Notes: generated from the letters alone by a model not told the origin. A stretch of 64,000 nucleotides of DNA from Terrabacter sp. Root181 (GCF_001428505.1 NZ_LMHU01000001.1:1076891-1140890), one strand, 5' to 3'; counted from the first letter of the stretch, positions 43,367 to 52,360 are shown. Numbers and translations: made by a program.

Positions 43367-45424
43367 GTGACCGCAACGACTCCCGACGTGACCATGCTCG
43401 GAGCAGGAGCGGGCGCGACGTCAGGTCGGTCCGCGACCGGTCGAGCGCCGGGAGGGCCCATGGAGCAGTCTGACTTCGTCCACACAGGACAGAAGGTCGG
43501 CCTCGTCATGGCCTCCTTCGTGACGCCGTCGACCCTCGCGCCGTCGTTGTCGAAACGCTCGTGGGCCGACCAGGGCATCATCACCGGACTCTCGAGCGGG
43601 TCGAGCTACCTGCTCGCCCTCACGGCACAGGACGTCATCGACGTCGTCGCCGGGGCGGCGGCGTCGTGGGTCGTGTTCCCCGACGCGTGGTCCGAGGACC
43701 GGCGCCGTTCGGCGGCTGCCCTGGGCTGCGAGCTGGCGATGGCGCCGCTGGGACTCGGCCTCGCGGCCTACCTCGACCGGCGGGGTGTCGCCACGGCCAG
43801 GGAGGGCGTCCTGCGGCAGGGCGCCTGGCGGATGGGATCCGCGGCCCTCTGTGGCTCGGTCCTCATCGGCGCCACCGCCGGGGTGCGCCGGCTCGACCGG
43901 GCCATCGGCGCCGACGGGCGCCTCGCGGCGCTGCCCCTGTCGATCCCCGTCGGCCTGGCGACGTCTGCCGTCCTCGAGCGGACCCGGCGGACCGGCTCGG
44001 AAGCCGGGCTCGACACGGTCGACGACGTGCCCACGCTCAAGGGTCTCGCCGCCGGCGGCGGCGTGCTCGCGGTCCTCTACGGGGCCGGCTGGGTCGAACG
44101 ATGGACCGCCGAGCAGGTGCGGCGCCTCGCCCCGGGCCAGACGCCCGGTGCCGGGCTCGCCTGGCAGCTGGCCTCGCACGCCGTCTTCGTGGCCGGGGCC
44201 GGCGTCGTCGTCAGTGCCCTCTGGACCCGCGCCATGCAGCGCATCGAGGCCGTGACGACCACGGTGGACCCGTGGATGCGCGCGGCACCCGGCGTCTGGA
44301 CCGATCCGATGACCAGTGGCGACCCGGCGAGCCTGGTGTCGTGGGACTCCCTCGGGCGTGAGGGCCGGCGGCACGCCGTCACCTACGTGCGACCCGCGCC
44401 CGTAGCCAACCCGCAGGCCCTCCCCGACGGCAGGACACCGCCCGACCTGTCCATCGCGACGGTCATGGGCGAGCCCGCCCGCGCCCACCCCGTCCAGGTG
44501 TTCGTCGGCCTCGACAGCGCACCGACCCCCACCGAGCGCGTCGAGCTCGCGATCGCCGAGATGGACCGGACCGACGCGTGGTCCCGGTCGATGCTCATGC
44601 TCGTGTCTCCGACCGGGACGGGCTACGTCAACTACGTCGCCATCGCCGCCGCGCAGTACCTCACCCGCGGTGACGTCGCGAGCGTCACGATGCAGTACTC
44701 CAAGCGCCCGTCGCCGCTCTCGCTCGGCAAGGTCCGCGACGCCCGCCAGCAGAACCGGCTGCTCTGGCTGCGCATCCTCGAGCGGGTGCGCGCCATGCCC
44801 CCGGACGAGCGGCCCGAGGTCGTGCTCTTCGGCGAGTCGCTCGGTGCGCACACGAGCCAGGACGTGCTGCTCGGCTGGGGGACCCTCGGCCCGCAGGCGC
44901 TCGGCATAGACCGGGCCCTGTGGATCGGGACGCCCGGCGGCAGCAAGTGGATGCACGAGGTCACCGGCGCCCCGCGGCCCGACGTCGACACGAGCCTCGT
45001 CGCCGTCGTCAACGACCACGAGCAGCTCGTGGCCCTGGGCCAGGAGGCACGGGACCGGCTGCGCTACGTGCTGCTCAGCCACGACAACGACGGCGTGACG
45101 AAGTTCGGTCCCGACCTGCTCAACCGCAGACCGCCCTGGCTCGGACCCGGCCGCCCGCGTCGCGAGGACGTGACGCTGCGGTCACCACGCGGCATACCTG
45201 CAGGGATGCGGTGGCGTCCCGTCACGACGTTCTTCCAGACCCTCATCGACATGAAGAACGCCCAGCTGCCGGGCGAGTTCAGGGCCTGGGCCCACGACTA
45301 CCGGGCCGACCTGCCGGAGTTCGTCCGCGACGTCTACGGCCTCGAGTGCACCGACGAGCAGATGCAGGCCATCCAGGCCGCGGTCCGCGTCCGCGAGGAG
45401 CTCCGCGAAGGGGTCTTCGCCTGA
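43367..45424 (+). CDS. alpha/beta-hydrolase family membrane protein (Abhydrolase_9)
   Basis: A 685-residue protein. Residues 40-300 contain several hydrophobic helices (Abhydrolase_9_N type), and residues 330-680 form the catalytic domain with HAVTYVRPAP, the nucleophile elbow FGESLGAH and a downstream LLSHDNDGVTKFGPDLL carrying the Asp/His region. Known from mycobacteria and other actinobacteria with unknown lipid-related function. GTG start. The following DUF7144-type gene lies 98 bp on and may be co-transcribed. Confidence 0.88.
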   Translation: MTATTPDVTMLGAGAGATSGRSATGRAPGGPMEQSDFVHTGQKVGLVMASFVTPSTLAPSLSKRSWADQGIITGLSSGSSYLLALTAQDVIDVVAGAAASWVVFPDAWSEDRRRSAAALGCELAMAPLGLGLAAYLDRRGVATAREGVLRQGAWRMGSAALCGSVLIGATAGVRRLDRAIGADGRLAALPLSIPVGLATSAVLERTRRTGSEAGLDTVDDVPTLKGLAAGGGVLAVLYGAGWVERWTAEQVRRLAPGQTPGAGLAWQLASHAVFVAGAGVVVSALWTRAMQRIEAVTTTVDPWMRAAPGVWTDPMTSGDPASLVSWDSLGREGRRHAVTYVRPAPVANPQALPDGRTPPDLSIATVMGEPARAHPVQVFVGLDSAPTPTERVELAIAEMDRTDAWSRSMLMLVSPTGTGYVNYVAIAAAQYLTRGDVASVTMQYSKRPSPLSLGKVRDARQQNRLLWLRILERVRAMPPDERPEVVLFGESLGAHTSQDVLLGWGTLGPQALGIDRALWIGTPGGSKWMHEVTGAPRPDVDTSLVAVVNDHEQLVALGQEARDRLRYVLLSHDNDGVTKFGPDLLNRRPPWLGPGRPRREDVTLRSPRGIPAGMRWRPVTTFFQTLIDMKNAQLPGEFRAWAHDYRADLPEFVRDVYGLECTDEQMQAIQAAVRVREELREGVFA

Positions 45425-45522
45425 GGTCCCCACCGACAGCACCACCAGATCGACCCCAGACCTGGCGCAGAAACCGCCAGAACCAACCACAACCAGGCAC
45501 CACCAACCGAACGGAGAACGCC

Positions 45523-45942
45523 ATGGCCGGCGCCACCCCCACCGCTCCCACCCGTCGCGCGCGCACGCTCTGGGCGGCCGGTGCGAGCACGTTCGCCGCG
45601 ACGATCATGCTCGTCGTCGGCGTGTTCCAGTTCATCGAGGGCCTCATCGCCGTCGTCAACGGCAACGACTTCCTCGTCAAGACGCCGAACTACCTCTTCA
45701 CCTTCAACGCGACGGCGTGGGGATGGTTCCACATGATCATCGGCCTGTGCGCGGCCGTCGCCGGCGGGTTCATCTTCACCGGCAACGTCCTGGCCCGGTC
45801 GGTCGGCGTCGCGCTCGCCGTGCTCTCGGCGCTCGCGAACTTCCTCTGGCTGCCGTACTACCCGCTCTGGGGGATCGTCATCATCGCCCTCGACGTGCTC
45901 GTCATCTGGGGACTGACCTCGGTCGACCTCAGCGATCTCTGA
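45523..45942 (+). CDS. DUF7144-type four-helix membrane protein
   Basis: A 139-residue membrane protein with four hydrophobic segments: FAATIMLVVGVFQFIEGLIAV, the loop NYLFTFNATAWGWFHMIIG, AVAGGFIFTGN, then VALAVLSALANFLWLPYYPLW and IIALDVLVIW. The FQFIEGLIA and WGWFHMIIG motifs are typical of the actinobacterial DUF7144 family. Its stop is 10 bp from the convergent TetR gene. Function unknown. Confidence 0.85.
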   Translation: MAGATPTAPTRRARTLWAAGASTFAATIMLVVGVFQFIEGLIAVVNGNDFLVKTPNYLFTFNATAWGWFHMIIGLCAAVAGGFIFTGNVLARSVGVALAVLSALANFLWLPYYPLWGIVIIALDVLVIWGLTSVDLSDL

Positions 45943-45952
45943 CCGGGTGCGC

Positions 45953-46513
45953 TCAGGCTCGGGACAGCCAGGCAGGCCCGAGCTCGAGCAGCTCGGCGCG
46001 CAGTGTCTCGTCGTCGACGTCGTCGAGCTTCGGGTCGATGCCGGCCGCGGCGACGCCGGCACCGACGACGGAGACGGCGATGCGGCGGCGCAGGTCGGGC
46101 GTGGGGCCGAGCAGCAGTGAGGTCAGTCGTCCGACGAGCGAGGTGAGGTCGTCGTGGGCCGCCATGATGCGCTCGACCTCGGGGTCGCGCATGAGCGCCG
46201 CGACGACCTTGCGGTGGCCGATCATGAGGTCGACGAGCCCGCGCAGCGCCGCCATCGCCGCCCCGTCGGGGGTGGGCAGCGACTCCGCTGCGGTGACGAA
46301 GGCCGTCATGTCGACGAGCGCCTCCTCGAGGACGGCGAGGACGATGTCCTCCTTGGCGTGGAACTGGTAGTAGACGGCGGCCTTCGTGACCCCGAGGTCG
46401 TCGGCGATCATCTGCAGCGACGTGCCGCTGACCCCGTGCACGGCGAAGAGCTCGACGGCGGCGTCGATGACGCGCCGCCGGCCGTGGCCCCGCGGGGCCT
46501 GGGGTCGAGCCAT
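45953..46513 (-). CDS. TetR-family transcription regulator
   Basis: A 186-residue repressor. The N-terminal HTH (residues 12-58) reads VIDAAVELFAVHGVSGTSLQ then TKAAVYYQFHAKEDIVLAVL. The C-terminal domain is helical, with an unknown ligand. It is divergent from the MMPL transporter, with two copies of a CCGATCGG palindrome in the gap, so it most likely represses the transporter and itself. Confidence 0.94.
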   Translation of the reverse strand: MARPQAPRGHGRRRVIDAAVELFAVHGVSGTSLQMIADDLGVTKAAVYYQFHAKEDIVLAVLEEALVDMTAFVTAAESLPTPDGAAMAALRGLVDLMIGHRKVVAALMRDPEVERIMAAHDDLTSLVGRLTSLLLGPTPDLRRRIAVSVVGAGVAAAGIDPKLDDVDDETLRAELLELGPAWLSRA

Positions 46514-46634
46514 GGTCGCCTCCGTCGCGTCGGGTGTCGGGGACCGGTGTCGTATGCCGTGTGCTGGCGGCCGTGCCCACCGGGCGAGCCGCTGGGGCCC
46601 GCTGGGAGGTGGTGCGCGTCACCCTAGCGGAGCT

Positions 46635-46672
46635 AGCCGATCGGCTTGTCAGTCACTTAGCCGATCGGTTAA
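46635..46672. promoter_or_regulatory. two palindromic TetR operator candidates
   Basis: AGCCGATCGGCT at 46635-46646 and TTAGCCGATCGGTTAA at 46657-46672 share the core CCGATCGG, 24 bp apart (about two helical turns). They lie between tetR (start 46513) and the MMPL gene (46783). A third partial TTGATCGGAC follows. Confidence 0.8.
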
Positions 46673-46782
46673 CTTTGATCGGACGGTCAGCGACGCCCGG
46701 TCGATCCGCACCACCACCTCGAGCTCGCGCCCCCGTCGCGGCGAGCCACTGCGAGCCACTTCGAGCCCCTGGAGTCACCCCG

Positions 46783-48999
46783 ATGGCCACCCTGCTCTAC
46801 CGGATCGGACGCTTCGCGTTCGGACGTCGCGGCGTCGTCGCGTCTGCCTGGTTCGTCCTGCTCGCCGTGCTCGCCGGGGTGCTGCTGGCACTCGGCAGCG
46901 CACCGACCTCGAGCGTCACGATCCCCGGCACCGAGTCCCAGCGCGCGCTCGAGGCGCTCGCACAGGAGTTCCCGCAGGCGAGCGGCGCGTCCGGCACCGT
47001 CGTCGTCCGGGCGCCGGAGGGGCAGACCCTCGTGGCGCCCGCCTCCAAGGCCGTCGTCGACGACGTCGTGGCGCGGGCCTCGAAGGTCCCCGGGGTCGTC
47101 GGCGCGCTGAGCCCGTTCGACACCAAGGCGATCAGCCAGGACGGGCGCTACGGCCTCGTCACCGTGCAGTTCGACCGGACGGCCGACGAGCTCAGCGCCG
47201 ACCAGCGCGCCGCCTACGAGGCCCTCGGCGAGGACGCCCCGGCCGGGTGGACGGTGGCCGCGGGCGGCGAGCCCCTGCTCGCCACCCCCGAGATCGGCTC
47301 GACCGAGGGCATCGGTGTGCTCGTGGCTCTCGTGGTGCTCGTCATCACCTTCGGCTCGCTCGTCGCGGCCGGCATGACGATGGTCAACGCGCTCGTCGGC
47401 GTGGGCGTCGGCATGATCGGCCTGCTCATCGTCGGGCACGCCGTCGAGCTCTCGAGCGTCACGCCGGTGCTGGCCCTCATGCTGGGTCTCGCCGTCGGCA
47501 TCGACTACTCGCTCTTCATCACCTCGCGCTACCGGCACAACCTCGCCCTCGGCCTCGAGCGCCAGGAGGCCGCCGCCCGGGCCGTGGGCACCGCGGGCAC
47601 CGCCGTGGTCTTCGCCGGCCTGACGGTGATCATCGCCCTTGCGGGTCTGTCCGTCGTCGGCATCCCGTTCCTGACCGCGATGGGTCTCGCCGCCGCCGGG
47701 ACCGTCCTCGTCGCCGTCCTCGTGGCGGTGACGCTGCTGCCGGCCCTGCTCGGCTTCGCGGGCGACCGCGTGCTGTCCCGACGCCAGCGTCGGGCCGACC
47801 GCGACGAGGGGTTCGGGACCGACCTCGACGAGCGTGCCGGCAACCGCGGCTTCGCCTGGGGCCGGTTCACGGTCCGCCACCGCGTGCCGGTGCTCGTCGC
47901 CGGCGTCGTGCTCCTCGGCGCGGTCGCCCTCCCGGCCGCCGACATGCGTCTCGCCCTGCCCGACGACGGCACCGCGCCGGTCACGAGCAGCAAGCGCGTG
48001 GCGTACGACCTCATCTCCGAGGGCTTCGGCGAGGGCTTCAACGGCAGGCTCGTCATGGTCGTCCACGGCGACACCCCGCAGCAGGCGCAGCAGGCCGCGG
48101 CCGGCGCCGCGAAGGCCGCCTCCGCCCTGCCGGGCGTGCTCGCGGTCGCACCCGGGCAGACGAGCGCCGACGGGCGGACCACGATCCTCGCCGTCATCCC
48201 GAAGTCGGGGCCGACCGCCCAGGCGACCGTCGACCTCGTGCGCGACCTGCGCTCGTCGCTCGCCGTGACGTCCGCGGCCACCGGCGCCGAGATCTCCGTC
48301 ACCGGTGTCACGGCCGTCGGCGTCGACGTGTCCGACAAGCTGTCCGCCGCTCTTCCCATCTACCTGCTCGTCGTCGTCGGGCTCGGCTTCGTGCTGCTCA
48401 TGCTGATGTTCCGCTCGCTGCTCGTGCCGCTCAAGGCGACGCTCGGCTTCCTGCTGACGATCGGCGCGGCGTTCGGCGCGACGGTCGCGATCTTCCAGTG
48501 GGGGTGGCTGTCGTCGCTCGTCGGGCTCGACACCGCGGGTCCGCTCGTCAGCTTCCTCCCCATCCTGCTCATCGGCATCCTGTTCGGTCTCGCGATGGAC
48601 TACGAGGTCTTCCTCGTCTCGCGGATGCGCGAGGACTTCGTGCACGGCGAGACCGCGCGTGAGGCGGTCGTCGCGGGCGTGGGCCACGGCGCACGCGTCG
48701 TCGTCGCGGCGGCGCTCATCATGATGTCGGTCTTCGCCGGCTTCGTCCTCGTCGAGGACCCGATCATCAAGTCGATGGGCTTCGCGCTCGCGTTCGGTGT
48801 CGCCGTCGACGCCTTCGTCGTGCGCCTGTCGCTCGTGCCGGCCGTCATGTCGTTCCTCGGCGACAAGGCGTGGTGGCTGCCGCGCTGGCTCGACCGGGCG
48901 ATGCCCGACGTCGACATCGAGGGCGAGAAGCTCCGTCCCACAGGCGGATCCGCCGGCGCCACGGTCACGGACCCGCCGGTCGCCCAGCCCGCTCCCTGA
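46783..48999 (+). CDS. MMPL-family RND transporter
   Basis: A 738-residue protein with 12 predicted transmembrane helices in two repeats, each with a large extracytoplasmic loop. The first repeat includes the MMPL core GLAVGIDYSLFITSRYR; the second has LFGLAMDYEVFLVSRMRE. The two Asp-Tyr pairs in these segments are the proton-relay residues of the family. ATG at 46783 follows an SD-poor region. Under TetR control, so probably exports a lipid or a toxic hydrophobic compound. Confidence 0.93.
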   Translation: MATLLYRIGRFAFGRRGVVASAWFVLLAVLAGVLLALGSAPTSSVTIPGTESQRALEALAQEFPQASGASGTVVVRAPEGQTLVAPASKAVVDDVVARASKVPGVVGALSPFDTKAISQDGRYGLVTVQFDRTADELSADQRAAYEALGEDAPAGWTVAAGGEPLLATPEIGSTEGIGVLVALVVLVITFGSLVAAGMTMVNALVGVGVGMIGLLIVGHAVELSSVTPVLALMLGLAVGIDYSLFITSRYRHNLALGLERQEAAARAVGTAGTAVVFAGLTVIIALAGLSVVGIPFLTAMGLAAAGTVLVAVLVAVTLLPALLGFAGDRVLSRRQRRADRDEGFGTDLDERAGNRGFAWGRFTVRHRVPVLVAGVVLLGAVALPAADMRLALPDDGTAPVTSSKRVAYDLISEGFGEGFNGRLVMVVHGDTPQQAQQAAAGAAKAASALPGVLAVAPGQTSADGRTTILAVIPKSGPTAQATVDLVRDLRSSLAVTSAATGAEISVTGVTAVGVDVSDKLSAALPIYLLVVVGLGFVLLMLMFRSLLVPLKATLGFLLTIGAAFGATVAIFQWGWLSSLVGLDTAGPLVSFLPILLIGILFGLAMDYEVFLVSRMREDFVHGETAREAVVAGVGHGARVVVAAALIMMSVFAGFVLVEDPIIKSMGFALAFGVAVDAFVVRLSLVPAVMSFLGDKAWWLPRWLDRAMPDVDIEGEKLRPTGGSAGATVTDPPVAQPAP

Positions 49000-49006
49000 C
49001 GTCGCC

Positions 49007-49050
49007 GACCCCGGATGCCGTGGGGGAGAGGGGGCGCGGCATCCGGGGTC
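49007..49050. terminator. bidirectional terminator between MMPL and DUF202 genes
   Basis: GACCCCGGATGCCG pairs perfectly with CGGCATCCGGGGTC (14 bp) around a 16-base loop, between convergent genes. Confidence 0.85.
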
Positions 49051-49056
49051 GCGGCG

Positions 49057-49398
49057 TCAGCGGAGCGCGATCACGAGGACGAGGACCAGGGCCGAGACCG
49101 CGACGACCCCCGCGGTGGCGGCCGTGCGGGCCAGCGTCGGGGCGGCGACGGCTCGGGGGTCGCGGCCGTCACCGGTGCGCAGCAGGCGGCGGCCGTCGCG
49201 GTAGCGGCGTCGTGCCGTCAGGGCGAGGTCGGCGCTCCACACCAGGCCGAGTCCCGCCACGGCATACCCCGTCGGTCCGAGCTGCTGCGGGAGCACGCGC
49301 AGGCCGATGAGCGAGCCGACGGCGACCGAGAGCGCCGTGCGCCGCCAGGCGAGCGACGTGCGCTCCGCCTGCAGACCGGGGTCGGCGGGGGAGGTCAC
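49057..49398 (-). CDS. DUF202 membrane protein
   Basis: A 113-residue protein with the DUF202 hallmark QAERTSLAWRRTALSVAVG followed by three hydrophobic helices. The GTG start overlaps the stop of the upstream DUF202 gene (GTGA). The two DUF202 proteins probably act together, as such pairs are common. Function of the family is not established. Confidence 0.88.
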   Translation of the reverse strand: MTSPADPGLQAERTSLAWRRTALSVAVGSLIGLRVLPQQLGPTGYAVAGLGLVWSADLALTARRRYRDGRRLLRTGDGRDPRAVAAPTLARTAATAGVVAVSALVLVLVIALR

Positions 49399-49760
49399 AG
49401 CAGCAGCCCGACGACGACGGCGAGGGCGACGAGCCCGAGCAGCACCGCGATCGGCAGCTTGAGCCCCGAGGACGGCAGGGGCGCGAGGTGACGCATCGCG
49501 CGCTCGGTGCGCACCCACGAGAGCCAGGCCTGCGCCGTCGCGGCGATGCCGGCGAGCACGAGCAGGACGGAGATCGTGACCCGCAGCCACTCGGTCACGG
49601 GCAGCTGCAGGGCCTCGACGGCGAGCCCCGCCGCCACGAAGGCCAGGCCGGTGCGGATCCATGCGAGGAAGGTGCGCTCGTTGGCGAGGCTGAAGCGGGG
49701 GTCCGGGTCCTCGCCCTCCTCGAAGACGGAGCGTGGGAAACGTCCGCGGTCCTCGGCCAT
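49395..49760 (-). CDS. DUF202 (YidH-like) membrane protein
   Basis: A 121-residue inner-membrane protein. After an acidic N-terminus comes FSLANERTFLAWIRTGLAFV, the DUF202 signature, then two further helices (VTISVLLVLAGIAATAQAWL and LPIAVLLGLVALAVVVGLLL). The ATG at 49760 starts the coherent sequence; a longer frame upstream is not similar. First gene of the DUF202 pair. Confidence 0.9.
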   Translation of the reverse strand: MAEDRGRFPRSVFEEGEDPDPRFSLANERTFLAWIRTGLAFVAAGLAVEALQLPVTEWLRVTISVLLVLAGIAATAQAWLSWVRTERAMRHLAPLPSSGLKLPIAVLLGLVALAVVVGLLL

Positions 49761-49854
49761 CGGTGCGTCGTCCTCCTCCTCGACCACCCCTGCGCTCGCA
49801 GGGGTGCACCGATCATCCTCCCGCGGCAGGGCGACCGGCCGCTGCGGCACGCGC

Positions 49855-49889
49855 GTGAGCCCGCCCCGGTCGTGGCGGGGCGGGCTCAC
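49855..49889. terminator. hairpin downstream of the SRPBCC gene
   Basis: GTGAGCCCGCCCC pairs with GGGGCGGGCTCAC (13 bp) around a 9-base loop. It follows the minus-strand SRPBCC gene by 16 bp. A second small CCCGGGCT/AGCCCGGG hairpin overlaps that gene's stop region. Confidence 0.8.
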
Positions 49890-49904
49890 GTGACCACCCC
49901 GGGC

Positions 49905-50399
49905 TCAGCCCGGGAGGGCGACCGTGCCGGCGAGGGCGGCGTCGAGCTTGTCCTGGCCCTCGAAGGAGTTGGGCCGACCGGCCCCGGACTCGACGAGCGA
50001 GCGCAGGCTGCCGAGGACGTACTGGCCCCAGGCCGTGTGGCACACCTCGTAGCACTCCTGCTCGGGCGAGAGCCCCACGTGGGTGAAGCGGACGCGGGTC
50101 CCGTCGTCGGTCTCGGACACCTCGAAGGTGACGGTCGTGCCCTTCCACTCCTCGTGGTCCTCGGTGAAGGACAGCCACGCGTCGAGCACCAGCCAGCTGA
50201 CCCTCCGGTGGGGCTCGAGCTCGGTGATCCGGAACGTCGACCAGTGGATGTCGGGCACGGAGTAGGAGAACTCCGCCCCGAGGCGGTCGGTGGGCCCCTC
50301 GATCGTGCCCGACCACCAGGCGCGGACGTCGGTGATGGCGGCGAAGGCCTGCTCGGGCGTCTGGTCGACGGTGAACGACAAGGTGAGGTCGGTGCTCAT
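49905..50399 (-). CDS. SRPBCC/AHSA1-domain protein
   Basis: A 164-residue START-like-fold protein: LTLSFTVDQTPEQAFAAITD at the start, RAWWSGTIEG, and the closing pattern YVLGSLRSLVESGAG typical of activator-of-Hsp90-like (AHSA1) and polyketide-cyclase-like proteins. It is divergent from the HxlR-type regulator with palindromes between, a standard AHSA1/regulator pairing. Ligand unknown. Confidence 0.88.
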   Translation of the reverse strand: MSTDLTLSFTVDQTPEQAFAAITDVRAWWSGTIEGPTDRLGAEFSYSVPDIHWSTFRITELEPHRRVSWLVLDAWLSFTEDHEEWKGTTVTFEVSETDDGTRVRFTHVGLSPEQECYEVCHTAWGQYVLGSLRSLVESGAGRPNSFEGQDKLDAALAGTVALPG

Positions 50400-50444
50400 G
50401 GTCCTGCTCCCATCCATCGGTGCCGTCACCCGGTGGTGACAGTC

Positions 50445-50493
50445 ACTTGCATCATGCAAGTCACTGTAGGACCGGGTGCTTTCATGATGCAAG
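50445..50493. promoter_or_regulatory. palindromic operator for the HxlR-type regulator
   Basis: ACTTGCAT-C-ATGCAAGT (50445-50461) is a perfect 8-1-8 palindrome. Its inner 11-mer CTTGCATCATG (50446-50456) recurs inverted as CATGATGCAAG at 50483-50493. The pair lies between the divergent SRPBCC and regulator genes, overlapping the likely promoters. Confidence 0.8.
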
Positions 50494-50513
50494 CACTTGG
50501 GTAGGATGGGTTC

Positions 50514-51002
50514 GTGCTCGGCAGGACGTACGACCAGCAGGTGTGCTCCATCGCCCGCGCCCTCGAGGTGGTGGGCGAGCGGTGGAGCCTGCTCATCGTG
50601 CGCGACGCGCTCTTCGCCGGGGTGACCCGCTTCAGCGACTTCCAGCACAACCTCGGCGTCGCCACCAACATCCTCAAGGCCCGCCTCGACGCGTTCGTCG
50701 AGACGGGCGTCATGGAGCGGCGCCGCTACTCCGAGCGCCCCGAGCAGTTCGAGTACGTCCTGACCGACAAGGGCCGCGACCTGGCGCCCGCGCTCATCGC
50801 GCTGACCCAGTGGGGCGACCGCTGGGCGGCCCCCGACGGGCCGCCGATCCTCTACCGCCACGACACGTGCGGCGACGCCGTCACCCAGGCCGTCGTCTGT
50901 GCCACGTGCGGCCCGGTGGACGCCGACGACGTGCGGGTGCAGCCGGGCCCGGGCATGCCCCAGGAGTACCTCGCGCAGCGCCGGCCACGCCCGACCGGCT
51001 GA
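50514..51002 (+). CDS. HxlR-family (winged-helix) transcription regulator
   Basis: A 162-residue regulator with the HxlR/DUF24 pattern: CSIARALEVVGERWSLLIVR (redox-capable Cys near residue 11), FSDFQHNLGVATNILKARLD and TDKGRDLAPALIALTQWGD. C-terminal Cys in DTCGD and CATCG form two further Cys pairs, a possible zinc or redox site. GTG start. Divergent from the SRPBCC gene and probably autoregulated through the TTGCATCATGCAA palindrome. Confidence 0.9.
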   Translation: MLGRTYDQQVCSIARALEVVGERWSLLIVRDALFAGVTRFSDFQHNLGVATNILKARLDAFVETGVMERRRYSERPEQFEYVLTDKGRDLAPALIALTQWGDRWAAPDGPPILYRHDTCGDAVTQAVVCATCGPVDADDVRVQPGPGMPQEYLAQRRPRPTG

Positions 51003-51103
51003 GGCCCGCTCGCTTCAGGCTCGCCGGGTCATGCGGATCACGGGAGAGGTGTTCGTCGTCACGACCCTCGCCCCCGACGCCCCGAGTGCCTAGGTTGGGA
51101 CCC

Positions 51104-51943
51104 ATGACGCAGGTTCCGACACGCACCCTCGGCGACGGCACGACCCTCCCCGCCACCGGCTTCGGCACGTACCCCCTCACGGGGGAGGACGGCATACGCG
51201 CCATGGTGACCGCGCTCGAGGCCGGCTACCGGCTGCTCGACACGGCCGTCAACTACGGCAACGAGGCGGAGGTGGGCGAGGCGATCCGCCGGTCCGGCGT
51301 GCCCCGCGACGAGATCGTCGTCCAGACGAAGGTGCCCGGCCGCGACCACGCGTACGACCGCGCCATCGCCTCCGTCGAGGAGTCGCTCGAGCGCCTCGGC
51401 CTCGAGCGGGTGGACGTCGCGCTCATCCACTGGCCCAACCCGAGCGTTGGCCTGTACGTCGACGCCTACCGCGCGCTCGTCGAGTGCCGCGAGCGCGGGC
51501 TCGTGCGGTCCGTCGGCGTCAGCAACTTCACCGAGCAGCACCTCGCCGACGTCATCGAGGCCACCGGCGTGACGCCGGCGCTCAACCAGGTCGAGCTGCA
51601 CCCGCTCTTCCCGCAGGACCGCCTACGGGCGGTGCACGAACGCCTCGGCATCGTCACCGAGGCGTGGAGCCCGCTCGGCAAGCGCAACGCGCCCTTCGCC
51701 GCCGACCCGGTGGCCGCGGCCGCCGAGGCGCACGGCGTCGAGCCGGCGCAGGCGATACTGCGCTGGCACGTGCAGCTCGGAGTGGTTCCGCTGCCGAAGT
51801 CGTCGGACGCCGAGCGGCAGCGCGCCAACCTCGACGTCTTCGGTTTCGAGCTGAGCCAGGACGAGGTCGCCGCGATCTCCGCCCTCGGGCGTGAGGACGG
51901 GCGTCTCTTCGGCGGCGACCCGAACACGCACGAGGAGATGTGA
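51104..51943 (+). CDS. aldo/keto reductase
   Basis: A 279-residue NADPH-dependent TIM-barrel oxidoreductase. Catalytic tetrad: Asp and Tyr in LLDTAVNYGNE near residues 46-52, Lys in VQTKVPG, His in ALIHWPN. NADPH-binding elements include VGVSNFTEQHL and VPLPKSSDAERQRANL. Close to 2,5-diketo-D-gluconate reductases in style, but broad substrate range is normal. Monocistronic; its stop is 17 bp before the convergent arsR. Confidence 0.93.
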   Translation: MTQVPTRTLGDGTTLPATGFGTYPLTGEDGIRAMVTALEAGYRLLDTAVNYGNEAEVGEAIRRSGVPRDEIVVQTKVPGRDHAYDRAIASVEESLERLGLERVDVALIHWPNPSVGLYVDAYRALVECRERGLVRSVGVSNFTEQHLADVIEATGVTPALNQVELHPLFPQDRLRAVHERLGIVTEAWSPLGKRNAPFAADPVAAAAEAHGVEPAQAILRWHVQLGVVPLPKSSDAERQRANLDVFGFELSQDEVAAISALGREDGRLFGGDPNTHEEM

Positions 51944-51959
51944 GGCGCGAGCCGTCGAC

Positions 51960-52304
51960 CTAGGCCAGGAAGCCGCGCACGGCGGCGAGCTGCTCGACGT
52001 CGAGCCGGAACCAGGCCCAGCTGCCCCGGCGTTCTCGGCTGAGGATGCCGGCGTCGACGAGGGTCTTGAGGTGGTGGCTGACCGTCGGCTGCGACACCTG
52101 GACGGCCTCGGTCATGTCGCACACGCACGCCTCGCGGCCGGGCGAGGCGCTGATGATGCTGAGCAGCTGGAGGCGCACCGGGTCGGCGAGCGCCTTGAGC
52201 AGCGCTGCCCGGCGGTCGGCCTCCGTGCGGTCGAGGGGCTCGACGGGCGCAGTGCCGCAGGCGGAGATCTCCTGCGGGGTGGTGCTCAGCGTGGTCACGC
52301 TCAC
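51960..52304 (-). CDS. arsR: ArsR-family metalloid-responsive repressor
   Basis: A 114-residue winged-helix repressor. The HTH is VQVSQPTVSHHLKTLVDAGI. Arsenite-binding candidates are Cys60 and Cys62 in ACVCD plus Cys16 near the N-terminus. GTG start with GGAGGG upstream. Divergent from acr3, with a TTGACA-containing operator-like motif (52345-52360) in the gap. It should dissociate when As(III) or Sb(III) binds and so derepress the ars operon. Confidence 0.92.
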   Translation of the reverse strand: MSVTTLSTTPQEISACGTAPVEPLDRTEADRRAALLKALADPVRLQLLSIISASPGREACVCDMTEAVQVSQPTVSHHLKTLVDAGILSRERRGSWAWFRLDVEQLAAVRGFLA

Positions 52305-52344
52305 GGGTTCACCCTCCGTTCACCGGCATCGACGATGATCCATA

Positions 52345-52360
52345 TTGACACACACCGATG
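52345..52360 (+). promoter_or_regulatory. ars operator-like motif / candidate -35 box
   Basis: TTGACACACACCGATG matches 12 of 16 bases with each half of the tandem repeat upstream of the second arsR (57521-57552). TTGACA is also a perfect sigma-70-type -35 hexamer directed at acr3. Confidence 0.6.

Noticed and set aside
46687-48687. 666-codon open frame on the minus strand over the MMPL gene
   Set aside because: Antisense shadow produced by high GC3; the sense strand encodes a recognisable MMPL transporter.
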